Origin: Lepidostoma basale
Taxonomy: Eukaryota; Arthropoda; Insecta; Trichoptera; Lepidostomatidae
Assembly (NCBI GenBank): GCA_022606425.2
Contig: JAHDVF020001377.1
Span: forward strand, 620,001 to 684,000
Length of the DNA stretch: 64,000 bases
Reading direction: 5' to 3'
The notes below the pieces were generated by a model that was given only the letters and a program-made list of their open reading frames with translations, was not told the origin of the DNA and did not search any database. The position numbers and the translations under genes are program-made. Below, piece after piece: positions 53,001 through 64,000 of the stretch (its first letter is position 1; the number at the start of each line of letters is the position of its first letter).

Positions 53001-56000
53001 GGGTCGAGCGATCGCTTTATATTTAACAACATTCCCCATTCCGCCCTTCTTACGACCACCACGTCTGACAAATTTTTGGAAGTTGTATATATGCTAGAAT
53101 GCTGCGCCTATCTTCACTTTTTTTTAGTTCACTCTACACTAGCGTCATCTATTAAGATTGGGAAGCATTAACCAGAAAATCTTTTATTAATGCACTGTGA
53201 AAGGCTCTGCAAATCATACAGTACTAGATTACGCCTGGAGATGTCTCTCCAATTTTTATGCCTTTAACTTGGACCAGTTATTTTACACAACATTTTGAAT
53301 GTATACAAATTCTTGTAGACAAATACTGGATTTTACCCATTGCGGATAAATTATTTTTTTATAAGGATTAATTGTATCTCAATAGAGACGAAGATGTAAA
53401 TTGTTTTCTGGGAACAGAATATGGTATAAGAATATGGAATATGAAGATACAATTAATCCTTTTAAAAAAAAATTATCCACAATGGGTAAAATCCAGTATT
53501 TGTCTAAAAGAATTTGTATACATTCAAAATGTTAATATATTTTTGTTTATTACAGCTTGTAACCACGTTCTTCACTGATTCAATAATATTGGGAATATTC
53601 GGAGTAAACATCAACTCATATGAAAACCCCGACAACCCTTTCAGGAAAATAACAAAACATATTTTTATATCGAGCTTCTTAAATGGGTTACTAACAACAT
53701 TGTTCGTTGTCATTCCTTGGATTGGAAGTTTTTTCAGGTAAGCTCATCACATTTTTACACACAATGTTTCCAACAGATGTAAGAGGAATAGCCATTAGAG
53801 CTGAACCTCTCTAAGCCAGAATATTCAGTTCCATGTCCATATATCGCACCGTGAGTGTAAAACCGAGATAACTGCAAATATAAATTTTGGAGATATGGGA
53901 GTTTAAAGACTTCATATTGCGTGGAAAAACTGTTTTTTTTTTTAAATAAACCAATGATTTTCGGTTTATAGATATATTACTATAAACCGAAAATCATTGG
54001 TTTATTTAAAAAAAAAAAACAGTTTTTCCAAGCAATATGAAGTCTTTAAACTCCCATATCTCCAAAATGTATATTTGAACTTATCTCGGTTTTACACTCA
54101 CGGTGCGATATGTAAAAGTGTGAAAAATGTATAATATAAGAGTTTTATTTTTAGAGTCAGTAGATTAAATGGGGCCTGAGGTCTCCCATGCTTTACTCAA
54201 CAGTTTATGATATCTTTTTTTAATTAGTATGGACTTGATTTATTATGTTTTGTTCTCATTAGATTTGTGTCCAAAGAACTGGAAGAAATGACAATAGAAG
54301 CAGCTAGAAGTATCATGAAATGCCAAAAAGAAACAGGTTTACCAAACAATGAGATATACACTGCCCTGACTAACTATAGTAAGGCTGATGGAAAGTCAGG
54401 TATGTGCAAATCTTTCTCGTTTTCATAAAATATTCTTAAAGAACATGTTCTTTTTAAATCATTATAAACTACATATCTTACCCCAAACAAATCAACACAA
54501 TTAACACATGTATTTTTTTAGGCTGACAACATTGTTAACAACACTATCAAAATAAGAATTGTCAATTTAATTTTTTATCTTACCCAAACAATTTACTGTT
54601 GTATTTTTTTTAAACTTTGGTTTGGATAAATGAGATGTTTTATTTAAATTTATTATAACACCTGAATAATAACATCCATAATAATAATTTAACTAATTCA
54701 AATTCAATACATTATTTACATAATATTTATTCACATTATCAGCGACATCTAGTAGTAATATTGCAAAGCCAATTCACTGTTAGCTAATACCACTATAAGT
54801 GAATAAAGATTATGGGAATCATGAAAAAAATATTATAATTCAAATGAAATTAATATATAAATCATCATAACTAGAGCACAACTATTTTATTTCAGTAAAC
54901 ACAGAAGACACCTTGGTTTATAATCGCCAGCTTTAATTTGTTATGTTGAGACAAACATGCTTGCTAATTGTTCTCCGTAACATCAAACATTAAAATTTAA
55001 ATAATTATATAATTCAATTCGAAATGTTAATATGGTTGGCTATGTTAGGGTTACTACCCAATTTCCTAAGTTAATCTACTCCAAACTCACACTAAGGAAA
55101 TCTCTTTGTCTTCTGGAACAAATGTGGTTCGATTGGAATTAACAAATGTTGTTCAAATGGAAATAACAAGTCCAGTTAGAGTTTAAAAACATCAGATTAA
55201 ACAGACAATAATACTTTGATCAATATTTAATAGCCGTCTATCATTTTCAGGTTATACAGATTTCGATTTGGCTGGAAGAATATTTGGAATGCTTTTGGAT
55301 GGATCAGAAACCACAAGTGGACCGATGTCTTTCGGTGTTTTCGAAGTAAGGATTTTGTTAATGTAGATAAAAATTTGCTGTCTTTTGTTTAACTTGTTGA
55401 GGGTAGCGAATCAGAAAAAAAAATGTTTGAATTTGTTTTGCTAATTAAATAGTCTCTATAATTTTGTAGAGAAAGAATTATTTATTCTAAAGGTTTTCAA
55501 ATTTATCCTCTCTTTCCTATGGCCATACAACTCTTGAAGAGTCTTACCCTCCTTGATGATTTTCTGCCAAGCTCCTCGATCCTGCGCCTTTTGCTCCCAG
55601 CAGTCAAATTTATGTTAGAGCAAAAAGATTTTTCATGCGGATTATGTTATTTCTCTAGATTTTGTTATGTATATATATTATTATGTTTAATTTATGAAAC
55701 AATTACTAATAATTACCTCTTCTTTTAGTTGGCTTGCCACCCTGAGATCCAAGCCAAAATGAGGGAAGAAATACGAAAAGCCGAAAAAGTGAGCAATGGT
55801 CCATTATCTTATGAAGAAACTTGCCAACTGCCTTACCTGGACATGGTTTTAAATGGTGAGTTGAAACGTATTTAACATTATTGTTAAATATCTCTGAGCA
55901 CTCAGTCTTATTAAGTAAAACATATTTTTTTAAAAGCAATATTAATCAATCTCAACTCAATATTTGAAAAAGCTTTTGTTATTTGTTATCAACACTTCGC

Positions 56001-59000
56001 AGATAAATGTTTCCAATGCTGTTTTTTATATTTTAAAATAAAATAATTAATAAATGTGAGTAAGCCCAAAAATAAACAACATTAAAATATTACATCTTAA
56101 AAAATGTTATGTAGTTCTTAAAAAAAAACATGAATTTAACAATAACTTTATGTCAACTTACTCAAGACATATATTCGTGTGTTTTTTTATTTATTAATAA
56201 ACTGCTGATTAAATTTTTCTCAAAATTGTATTATTAACTCAAAATCTTTTTTTTTTACTTTATAAGTTTTTTCAGTGTTCAGTTTCAGCGCCCTTGAGAT
56301 GAGTAATTCATAAAAATGCCGCTCTATAAATTATCCGATTTATTATTATTATTATATTATGAGTGATGTTTAACAGTCAACAAATACAATTTTGAATCAA
56401 AATCAGCTTGAAATTAGTTCCTCCCACCTCTCGATTTTCACAGATATCATGAAAATACAATTGACTTCATAATAAGCCAGTTTTTGAACCCTCAACTGAA
56501 AATATACATCTATACTTAATTGTTGAAAAATCGAGTTATAATAATAAAAATTCTCTTAATGCAATCCTTGAAGAGTGCTGCTAAAATAATATTTAAAAAT
56601 AACATTTTGTAATAGTTTTACTTTTTTTTATATATTTATCAGAATATTTAACAATTTATTGACATTAAATAACATGTATTCTTAAAAAATGTTTATTGAC
56701 ATTTTAGAATGCAACACGTCATTCCGATAAAACATAAAACTTTTACAAATAGTTAAATAGTTACAGAGATACCTTGTTCATGAAACAATAAACAAAACTA
56801 ACTAACTAACTAACCATCACGCCGTCTCCCCGAAAGGGTAGGCAGAAAGAATGGAGTGTCACATTTTAACCGATGCGGCACTCCATCCTTCTCTTTTCGC
56901 TCCGCGGGAGACGCGGTGTGATGGGTTGCGAACCTCATCGCCACCAATAGGCATCTCCCACGCACACTTCGATCGTCCAACATCCACAAAATAAATCTAA
57001 AACAATAAACAAAAAACATATTAATATGTCTCAAAGATAAATACATATTAATATGTCTCTCATCTTCGAAGATCAAAGATCAGATTGAAATATATTTTAC
57101 TTTTTTTTATATACAAAATGTCATCTTGTCTTTTATGGCACTATATATATCATCCGAGTTATCACGATTGCTAAAATTCCATTTCAGGTTGAAAAAAAAA
57201 CATTTTGAAAAGTAGGACAAATTTATTATTATTATTTTGTTGAATAGCTCTTTACATATCATTACAGTGCGAGCCAATTCGATATAAAGGGTATAGCTAT
57301 TATTTTGATTCTCATGCCATGTGATAGGTAGCTTAAACTTTCACCATTTTATTGTCACGTGAATTGTACACCAGACCAAAGGAAGACAGTGTGAAAATCA
57401 CACTGTCATCGCCGGGAATCAAACCCGGGACCTTCGGTGTGGCAGTCATAGCTCTTATCACTCTGATACGAAGGTCGTCTCGAATGTTAAATACTGTAGC
57501 AAAATAATACAAATATACAAAATGCTAACTAAAAATTGATATAATTAATATGAATGAAAACGTCTGCCTTCTACGAGTTTTATTATATTTTAGATGGAAT
57601 GACATGTCTCGCCCTCCTAAGGCATTATCAAATGTCAAATGTTTGATTGACATGACATTTGATAATGTCTTAGAAGGGCGAAACATGTCATTCCATCTAA
57701 AATATAATAAAACTCCTAGAAGACAGACATTTCATTCATATTAATTATTTAATATGGAGTTTTACATCATCGTTCAAGAAACAATAAATAAAAAATTATA
57801 TCTTACTTCAAGATTTAGTTGTAAATTCTTTATAGAAAATTAACTTATAAGCGGAGAAACTGGCTACCTTAACACCACTAGGCCTGCTTTGTGCATACTG
57901 TTCGTATATTTTAGTAAATTGCTGCCCGCGAGGCAGCGGCAATTTCACCTTTGTCCCCTCTTTAAAACTGGGAAGAATCAATTTAAGGACACCTGTTAAA
58001 TGCGCCATAACGTCCGATCGCACATCATCCGGAAGTTTGTTGTGTCCTCCGCACGCGTAACCTCGTTCATCTAACAGTCCTTTGCCATATCTCGCCTTCT
58101 TCAATACCGTATTTATCCTACTGGCCGATATTTTCAATGTTTTAAGGAACATAACCTTGCACACTTTATGTTCATTTAAGGTATAAATTCTAGAAAATGT
58201 CCTCTCATAAGCTGGGGCTTTATTTTTTGTGTAACATCTTTTTTTCTGTACTTCTTCGACTCGTTCTAGAATAAATAAATTTTGGGCGCTATAAGATCCT
58301 AAATTATGGAATATCTCAAACAGATTTGATCGTGATTCCAATGGCAGATTTTCTGTACATTTCAAAGGACACGGACATGTAAAATCTTCGAAAACCTTTG
58401 GAGAGATTTCTTCATTCTTCGTATTGTAATATTTCATATTATTGTACTTATTGTCTTTTCTCTCCTTCCTTGTTTGGTTCACATATTTAAATTTACGCCC
58501 TTTCTTTGATTTAACTGTTATTTCGTTATTCTGTGGGGGGGTTTCATTCATTGTCACTTGGACCAGTTGATTTGCAGATTTAATAATGTTTGAAAAATTA
58601 GAACTATTAAGAGATTCATTAAGATTATTTTGGACATTTAGCGAGCTGTTCACGTTATTTACACTAAAGAATTCATCATCGACTGCAGCATCCGTATCGG
58701 CAAAATGTGTTTCCGTTAAAGGAGGCATATTTTCTGTAAATTGGGGTTTGAATACGGGTGTAATTTCTGGAGGTTTAAAATTGTTTAAGATCTCACTTTT
58801 TCTATCCACAGGAATTACAGGGTCTCCATCTTTGAAATATTTATAATATATTGATTTATAAGTTGACAAACTGACGCACGATTCCGATCCTTTTTGTCTT
58901 TTATATAATTCGTAAACACTTCGGAGAGTTTTTCGATCGTTCTGTTCAAGAAAAATGGAATGATACCCTGAATACAATGGCGCCATATACTGCTGGGAAA

Positions 59001-62000
59001 TGTGGTTGATAATTTCAGTCAGCAAAGCTTCAGGTATTTTATTATGTCCACCGGTGAACATACCTCTCTTGTCCGTTAGCCCCTCACCGTGCCTAATTTT
59101 TTTCAAAACAGTGTTAATTTGTGCCGGAGAAACGCACAGAGATTTCAGAAACATTTCTTTACAGACGTGAATTTTGTTGAGATGATATATTCTGGAATAA
59201 GTTCGTTGGTGTTTCGGATTAACTGGTTTATTTTTAACATACGATCGTTTTTTAGGAATCTCGTCCACCCTTTCAAGGATAAATAAATTTTGAGCGCTGT
59301 ATGATCCTAGTGCATAAAATTCCTGAAATTCTTTTAACCGATCCGCAACCGCTACATTTTGAACACACTTAAGGGGACATTTGCAATCGAAATCGTTGAA
59401 TTCCTTGGCAAGAACTTGCTGATTTCTAGAATTGACGTACGAATTATTTGAATATTTTCTCTGCTTCCTTTCCTCTCTGCTGTATTCAAATTTTCTCTTC
59501 CTTCCTTTTCGGGGGCGTTCTTTAATTTCTAAATCACAATTTTTGTTTATCACGGAACTTTCTTCAATACTTTCTTTTCGTTTTGTTGCCTTGGTATTCT
59601 TTACCTTTTCAGGTTTAGTGTTTACATCAAAATTATTGGTATATTTAATTTGTTGATCATTGTATACATATGTAGGAACCTAAAACAATAAATATTTTTG
59701 TGAATACGTTTTTAAAATTACAAGTATATATTTTTAAATATGAATTGTACATTTTTTTATTGAATATAATGAAACAAACTAAAACCAACCCATGATTTTA
59801 TCTCCGGCTGATTTCCATATATTGTCATTAACTGATTGCTTCCGCAAATCTCGTGCCGATGCATATTGCTTTATATACCATCAAAAGTGGTCAATAAAAA
59901 ATAATTCATTCAGGAACCTTCTTGGATCTGTAACAAAATAAAAATAGTTAATTTTAAAGAAACCTTGTCTTACAAAATTCTATAATGAATGATAATAATG
60001 CACAATCCCATTCCATTAATATAATCATTTGAATAGAAGAGAGAAATATGTTTTTCTATAATTAAATATGTCAGAAAATAACAGGGTGGCACTCCATTCT
60101 TTCTGCCTATCTTTTGGATGAGACAGCATGACGGTTAGTTAGTTAATTATAAAGAAATAATTCAGGTGGGCTGATTATATGCTACCACATAAATTACATA
60201 TTATATATGTAAAAAAAATGTGTATTGATGTCATTATGAATGGTCAAAAAATTAATGTTACAAATATAGAAAAATTTTATTATTAAATTATCAATTTTAT
60301 TTCAATATACATAATCACAAGTGAGTGCATGGCAAGACATCTTATAGAAAAAATGTTTTTATATTTCAAATCATATTTATATAAAGATGAGTACATGATA
60401 ATCTAATGACTTTACTGAAATCACTTGATGGATGTTCACTTTAAACAAAAATTAGATAAAACAGAGTTTTTAGATAACTACTAATTTTTTCTTTAATTTG
60501 ACAGCGGCCAGTTTCGCCAGGCTAGCTGCCATCAACAGACTGGTCTATCCATTGAACAGTATATCGATGCCAGCTAGTCTGCCAAAACTGCACGCTGTCG
60601 AAATAAAAACAAAAGTGAAATAAGTCATTTGGAAGACATTGTTTCATTTAATTATTATTTTTTATTGAATCGCTCTTTACAGCATTACAGTGCGAGCCAA
60701 ATCGATGTAAAGGGTATGGCTATTATATTGATTCTCATGACATGAGAGGTAGCTAATCTATCGCCATTTTATTGTCACGTGAATTCTACACCAGACCAAA
60801 GACAGTGTGACAATCACACTGCCATCGCCGGGAATCGAACTCGGGACCTTCGATGTGACAGTCATAGCCACGATGGTCGTCAATTTTATGAGTGTATGAG
60901 TTTGATTTAAAGTTTTATACTTTATTTTTTACAGAAATATTAAGAGTGTATCCGGCTCTTATTCACCTGAGTCGTGTGTGTACAAAGAAGATAACATTGG
61001 AGACAAAGGATGGGAGCGTGACGGTCAATGAAGGAATGACTATCTCTATTCCCGTTATGGGAATCCACACGGATCCCCAGTACTTCCCGGAACCCTATAC
61101 CTTCAGTCCGGAGAGATTCTCTCCAGAAAACATTCACATTATACCCAAGGATTGCTATCTTCCTTTTGGAGACGGGCCACGAATCTGCTTAGGTAATTAC
61201 ACAATGATTTCATTTTCTCTCCTTGAAGAAAGTAAATCCCATTGCATTAACATGTACGTAAAAATAAATAAATTTCTTATTGCAGATTTACACATGATTA
61301 CTAATTGAAGATTATTAGATTTTAAAATATCTAACACTTCTATTAACCCTAGCTTTTTTTTTTTATATTTCTTTATTTAGTTATAAAAAATTACGTATTT
61401 CTTACGTAGTATATGACATTTTTAAATACATAATAGTTAAATTTATAATGAAAACAAATTTAAAAAGAGCAATTAGGAACAAAACAAACAAAGAAGAAAT
61501 TTAACAACAAGAAAAAATTAATAACTATAAAAGTTTAAAATGTGACCGGACGTACACTATACATCGGTTGCGGAATTTGTTAACATTATCTGAATCCTTT
61601 ATGACTTGCGGCAAGCTATTAAATACTTTCAAACCCTAGTAAAAAAATCTGTTTTCGGAACCCCTTGATAATGTTCTATTAATTTTAAAATTTGTTTTGT
61701 CTCTCGATGGGTACCCATGTATTTCATAATTGTAAGCAGCCTGGTCACACAAATATTTTGAAAGAAGCACACCCCTAAATTTGTAAGCAAAAGTGTATTT
61801 AAGGTGACCTTAACCGTGACCGTCTTCTTATTGATAATATCTTCAAATCTTCAAGCATCGTCTTAATTCGTGCTTTTGTATTTTTTGCATATGTTATTCT
61901 ATCAATATTTAATTTTAAAAAGGCACTGTCTATGTTAATCACTCCAATATTCAACTAAAAGAATTACGCGCAGATTCTACAAACAACAAGATTCAACATG

Positions 62001-62657
62001 ATTCATCATGTCACCTCACATGTGCCATACAACTGTAGCGACAAAGTTTTGTTGTCACGTAAGAGGTAACTTACGTGCATTAAGGGTTAAATTTAAGAGT
62101 TAAAAAACTATAGGTTATTTTATTATTTTTCACCCAGGGAGCTTCTTATTACAAGTTAAAATAAATAAACCAACAATAAATATTAATGAAAACGATTGTT
62201 TTCTATAAGTTTTATTATATTTTATGGCAGTGACATGATTTACCTTGCTAGTGTATTATCAAATGAAATGTGCCCTAGGAAGGCGAAACTTTTTGCTCCC
62301 ATAAAATATAATGAAAACAAAAGTTTTCATTTGTATTAATTATGGAAAATTTATACTTTAAAATTGCTCATTTGTAGGACCATGACTTTACAAAAACTGT
62401 AAATAATTTAGATGTTAGATAGATAAGTACTTTTAATAGGGTTGTCATGTCAAATAACTATTTAAACTTTGATTACAGGAATGAAGCTCGGAATAGCGGA
62501 ATGCAAAGTTATTCTTAGTGCCCTAGTCAAGAACTTCGAGCTGAAAGCGGTAGACGACCCCGTGACAAGACCCCTGCCCTTGGACCCTAATGTGTTCGTC
62601 CTCAGATCTGAAAAGGAACTTAAAATTAAGCTCCTACCCTTACCTAACACAATATAG
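50014..62657 (+). CDS. cytochrome P450, clan 3 (CYP6-like), complete nine-exon gene
   Basis: Exons: 50014-50198, 51529-51658, 52586-52798, 53556-53737, 54263-54399, 55251-55345, 55729-55855, 60935-61192, 62479-62657. They join in phase to 501 residues, the usual length of microsomal insect P450s. Features in order: N-terminal membrane anchor (residues 3-20, hydrophobic); C-helix WxxxR (W126-R130); I-helix DGSETT (299-304); K-helix ExxR (E357-R360); PERF (415-418); heme loop PFGDGPRICLG (433-443) with the axial Cys441. All catalytic signatures are intact. Family knowledge: an ER-bound monooxygenase using NADPH-P450 reductase. Clan 3 members often oxidise plant toxins and insecticides, but no substrate can be read from the sequence. 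Odd: Asp299 stands where Ala or Gly is usual at the start of the I-helix motif. Introns are rich in mobile elements, and intron 7 contains an opposite-strand gene. The start was chosen because the ATG opens directly into the anchor. Confidence 0.95.
50600..50638 (+). ncRNA. hammerhead-ribozyme-like motif (best site, in P450 intron 1)
   Basis: Parts in order: ACAC (50600-50603), core CTGAAGA (50604-50610), one extra T, stem GGAGG/CCTCC (50612-50616 with 50620-50624), GAAA (50625-50628), palindrome CATG (50629-50632), TC (50633-50634), GTGT (50635-50638) pairing with ACAC. This is the order of a minimal type I hammerhead with very short stem III. Every conserved base is present apart from the added T between core and stem II. 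About 20 nt downstream comes an AATAAA followed by AGTGGA, as in related repeats. Self-cleavage is inferred, not shown. Confidence 0.55.
52895..53172. mobile_element. MITE M1 in P450 intron 3
   Basis: Begins at aaggattaattgtatctc about 100 nt after the exon 3 donor. The right terminal repeat is lost. Confidence 0.55.
53288..53532. mobile_element. MITE M1, short copy with both outer terminal repeats
   Basis: Outer repeats acattttgaatgtatac (left) and gtatacattcaaaatgtt (right) are near-perfect mirror images, with a large internal deletion. It ends 24 nt before P450 exon 4. Confidence 0.6.
53841..54111. repeat. 131-bp-arm near-perfect palindrome in P450 intron 4
   Basis: Arms 53841-53971 and 53980-54111 flank an 8-nt loop. 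They run from atatcgcaccgtgagtg to tcggtttatag and back, with only a few mismatches. It is unrelated in sequence to the other hairpin families. Confidence 0.8.
55520..55605 (-). mobile_element. short LINE end fragment
   Basis: Same 60-nt block as 12903-12962 (ttgcgccttttgctcccag-type word). Confidence 0.4.
56272..56358 (+). mobile_element. L2-like tail with TTA repeats
   Basis: cagcgcccttgagatgagta, gccgctctataaatta, then TTA units, in P450 intron 7. Confidence 0.55.
56797..57005 (-). mobile_element. short element S-A in P450 intron 7
   Basis: Minus-strand copy with TAAC repeats at 56797-56813, the shared 3' end, and the body through caataggcatctcccacgc. Confidence 0.6.
57235..57480 (-). 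mobile_element. tRNA-derived SINE in P450 intron 7
   Basis: Near full-length minus-strand copy: head at 57400-57480, body through the ttctcatgccatgtg region and tail toward 57235. Confidence 0.7.
57541..57784. mobile_element. hairpin element M2 in P450 intron 7
   Basis: Near-complete arms of about 100 nt with GCGAAACATGTC in the plus arm, plus the full 3' tail ending in caagaaacaataaat. Imperfect flanking repeats (aaaaattgatat and aaaaattatat) suggest a target duplication. It ends only 23 nt from the stop of the nested minus-strand gene and could supply that gene's poly(A) signal (minus AATAAA near 57578-57583). Confidence 0.6.
57808..59864 (-). CDS. nested protein with two tandem Cys-motif domains, transposon-derived family, probably domesticated
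   Basis: Lies wholly inside P450 intron 7 on the opposite strand. The main exon is 57808-59679. Its frame runs upstream to a stop without any ATG before the first Cys motif, and a clean acceptor (TTGTTTTAG) sits at 59680-59688. I propose a 25-codon first exon, 59790-59864, starting at ATG 59862-59864, with a weak donor (GTTGGT) and a 110-nt intron. That gives 648 residues in total. Visible: a basic N-terminal region, then copy 1 (about 80-315) and copy 2 (about 415-645) of one domain, joined by an acidic, Asn/Ser-rich linker. Each copy has a CxCPLKC motif (124-130 and 460-466), an identical LGSYSAQNLFILERV, a VCKxMFLK segment, an INTVLKK helix, RGxxxGGHNK, and a C-terminal Tyr/Phe-rich motif. 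From memory this resembles the region before the catalytic part of certain insect transposase-like proteins; no catalytic part is present. Function unknown; possibly DNA binding. Confidence 0.7.
60085..60150 (+). mobile_element. GTTA-tailed 3' stub
   Basis: ggcactccattctttctgcc and a GTTAGTTAGTTAATT tail. Only about 60 nt remain. Confidence 0.5.
60455..60655. repeat. palindromic element M4 in P450 intron 7
   Basis: Same arms as 13535-13742 (ataaaac, ttcgacagc, GAAAC next to a GGCAG/CTGGC-type stem). The plus arm is more decayed (ccaaaactgca). Confidence 0.5.
60657..60885 (-). mobile_element. tRNA-derived SINE next to P450 exon 8
   Basis: Same family. The head (ggaatcgaactcgggacc on plus) ends about 50 nt before the exon 8 acceptor. 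Confidence 0.7.
61550..61830 (-). mobile_element. possible LINE C-terminus
   Basis: Minus strand reads YMGTHRETKQILKLIEHYQG and VPKTDFFTRV, then ACRKS. This looks like a retroelement end, but I do not recognise the family firmly. In P450 intron 8. Confidence 0.3.
62178..62345. mobile_element. hairpin element M2 in P450 intron 8, decayed
   Basis: Arms begin with attaatgaaaacg and end with its complement. The internal GAAACATGTC is degraded to GAAACTTTTTGC. Confidence 0.5.
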
Positions 62658-62661
62658 ATTA

Positions 62662-62667
62662 AATAAA
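62662..62667 (+). terminator. poly(A) signal candidate for the P450 gene
   Basis: AATAAA begins 5 nt after the TAG stop. This is unusually close, so a further downstream signal may be the one used. Confidence 0.4.
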
Positions 62668-63424
62668 ATACCTGATAAAGAATCTTCTTTCATTTGACCA
62701 CAGAATACACCCGTAATTAATATACTATGTAAAACATGCTGCAATTTAAATTTGAGACTTCAACTAATATAAAAAAATATGATTTGAAAATTTTTGATTT
62801 CATGTATTTTATTAAATCTAAATTTAATTTGCAAACATCACAGACATAATAGAAAACTGATTTAGTTAGCTACTAGAGATATTTTAAGGTGGTTAGTTTG
62901 ATAAAATATATATCAAGATGAAAAATGCATCTTTAAATTACAAATAAATTAATGCTTAAATATTCATATTAATTAGTTCATTAAATTTGGCCAAAATACC
63001 AATATATTATGGTTTTCGTTAAGAATTACGCTTGTGTATTAAATCAATTTATTTTTAACTGTCGAAAATATTTTTACACATTTTTAAAACAAATACGGGC
63101 ATATTTTTTTCAAACAATTACTAGCATGCATTAAATTTAATATAAACATTTGTATTCACCATTTTAAGAACGGATAATTCATAAAATAAACCAAATTTAA
63201 GGGTAAACTTTTAATAAAAACATTTCTAAATCAACACAATTGACAATATGTCCGTCCTCGTCCTGTCAAATGTCACCAAACACAAAGAAAACAGACAATG
63301 AAAGATCGGACATTGGTTTATGACCATAGATTTCGTACGTAGACGTGGGTTCAAATAATAGTAATGAAGATTCGCAAAGAATAATAACTGGGGTTAGTTA
63401 AATTTAAAAGTAAATTTAATTAAA

Positions 63425-63605
63425 AAGAGACGGATTCTGGAGTGGAGACCGCGTACAGGATTCCGCAGAGTTGGACGCCCCCCTGCCCGCTGGACCGATG
63501 ATCTGAAGAGGATTGCTGGACATGGATGGATGGAAACGGCAATGGATAGGGGGCGGTGGCGTGCTTTGGGAGCAATGGATGACAGAGGCTGATGATGATG
63601 ATGAA
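63425..63605 (+). mobile_element. LINE 3' end with GAT repeats
   Basis: Reads RILEWRPRTGFRRVGRPPAR, WTDDLKRIAGHGW, GRWRALGAAMDDRG, stop, then gatgatgatgatg. Confidence 0.6.
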
Positions 63606-64000
63606 AAGTAAAGTCAATGGAATAATGAAACGCTTAATTTTTATATATTTTTTCGCACAAAACCGAACCAAAAATCTAAGAGCAAATAATTGTTTAAACT
63701 TTTTTCATGTAGATAAGACGAAATGGCGAACGATATATGATCGTTTAATTATTGATGGATGGGTATTATGAAAATTCAACGTTGGGCATTAATCGATAAG
63801 AATGAGAATAAGAAAGAATTATATGAAATGTGTATGTTGGTTGAGAAGACGATTTTACACAAGTAAAATACATCTAGCAATTGTGGTATATGTACCACGA
63901 TTTAATAAGTTTTTTTTTTATCTACATGATCGGAAAGAACGTGGAAAATATTGACTAACTGGAATAATACTTATAAAAAAAGACTAAATAGTTAATTGAA
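63606..64000. other. AT-rich flank, nothing recognised
   Basis: No coding frame, repeat arm or splice pattern that I can support. Confidence 0.5.

Noticed and set aside
57808..59553. Long nested frame starting at GTG as a full protein
   Set aside because: GTG is not a normal eukaryotic start; the frame continues upstream to a splice acceptor, so an upstream exon is more likely.

Overview
The window is AT-rich nuclear DNA of an arthropod, most likely an insect with a large, repeat-filled genome. The reasons are spliced genes with GT-AG introns, a clan-3 (CYP6-like) cytochrome P450, and many insect-type non-LTR retrotransposon ends, tRNA-derived SINEs and MITE-like hairpins. I cannot name the species. 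Host coding sequence is about 4 kb of the 64 kb.

Layout. 1-38.9 kb: no host gene that I can recognise. It is a patchwork of 5'-truncated LINE 3' ends from about ten families, hairpin elements, SINEs and one internally deleted Tc1/mariner-type transposon. 38.9-46.2 kb (+): the last five coding exons of the autophagy gene ATG16 (C-terminal WD40 blades), plus a probable spliced 3' UTR. 46.2-50 kb: more decayed repeats. 50.0-62.66 kb (+): a complete nine-exon P450 gene of 501 codons. Its seventh intron (5.1 kb) holds an opposite-strand gene (57.8-59.9 kb) encoding two tandem copies of a Cys-containing domain that resembles the N-terminal part of transposon-derived insect proteins. 62.7-64 kb: one LINE tail and otherwise unremarkable AT-rich DNA.

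Strongest unusual signal. Many of the small hairpin repeats carry one recurring RNA-like architecture: a C-T-G-A-N-G-A core, one extra base, a short GC-rich stem, GAAA, a 4-6 nt palindrome, then T-H, with flanks able to form a further stem. This is the layout of a minimal type I hammerhead ribozyme as known from Penelope-like elements and retrozymes, except for the extra base. The best sites are at 50600-50638 (+), 11982-12021 (-) and 15287-15329 (-). One hairpin family carrying a decayed version (1860-2230) is bounded by an exact 17-bp direct repeat, which fits target-primed retrotransposition better than cut-and-paste. No Penelope reverse transcriptase is visible, so these would be non-autonomous copies.

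The second point of interest is the nested gene. Its long reading frame is intact while nearly every other mobile-element frame here is broken, which suggests a domesticated protein.
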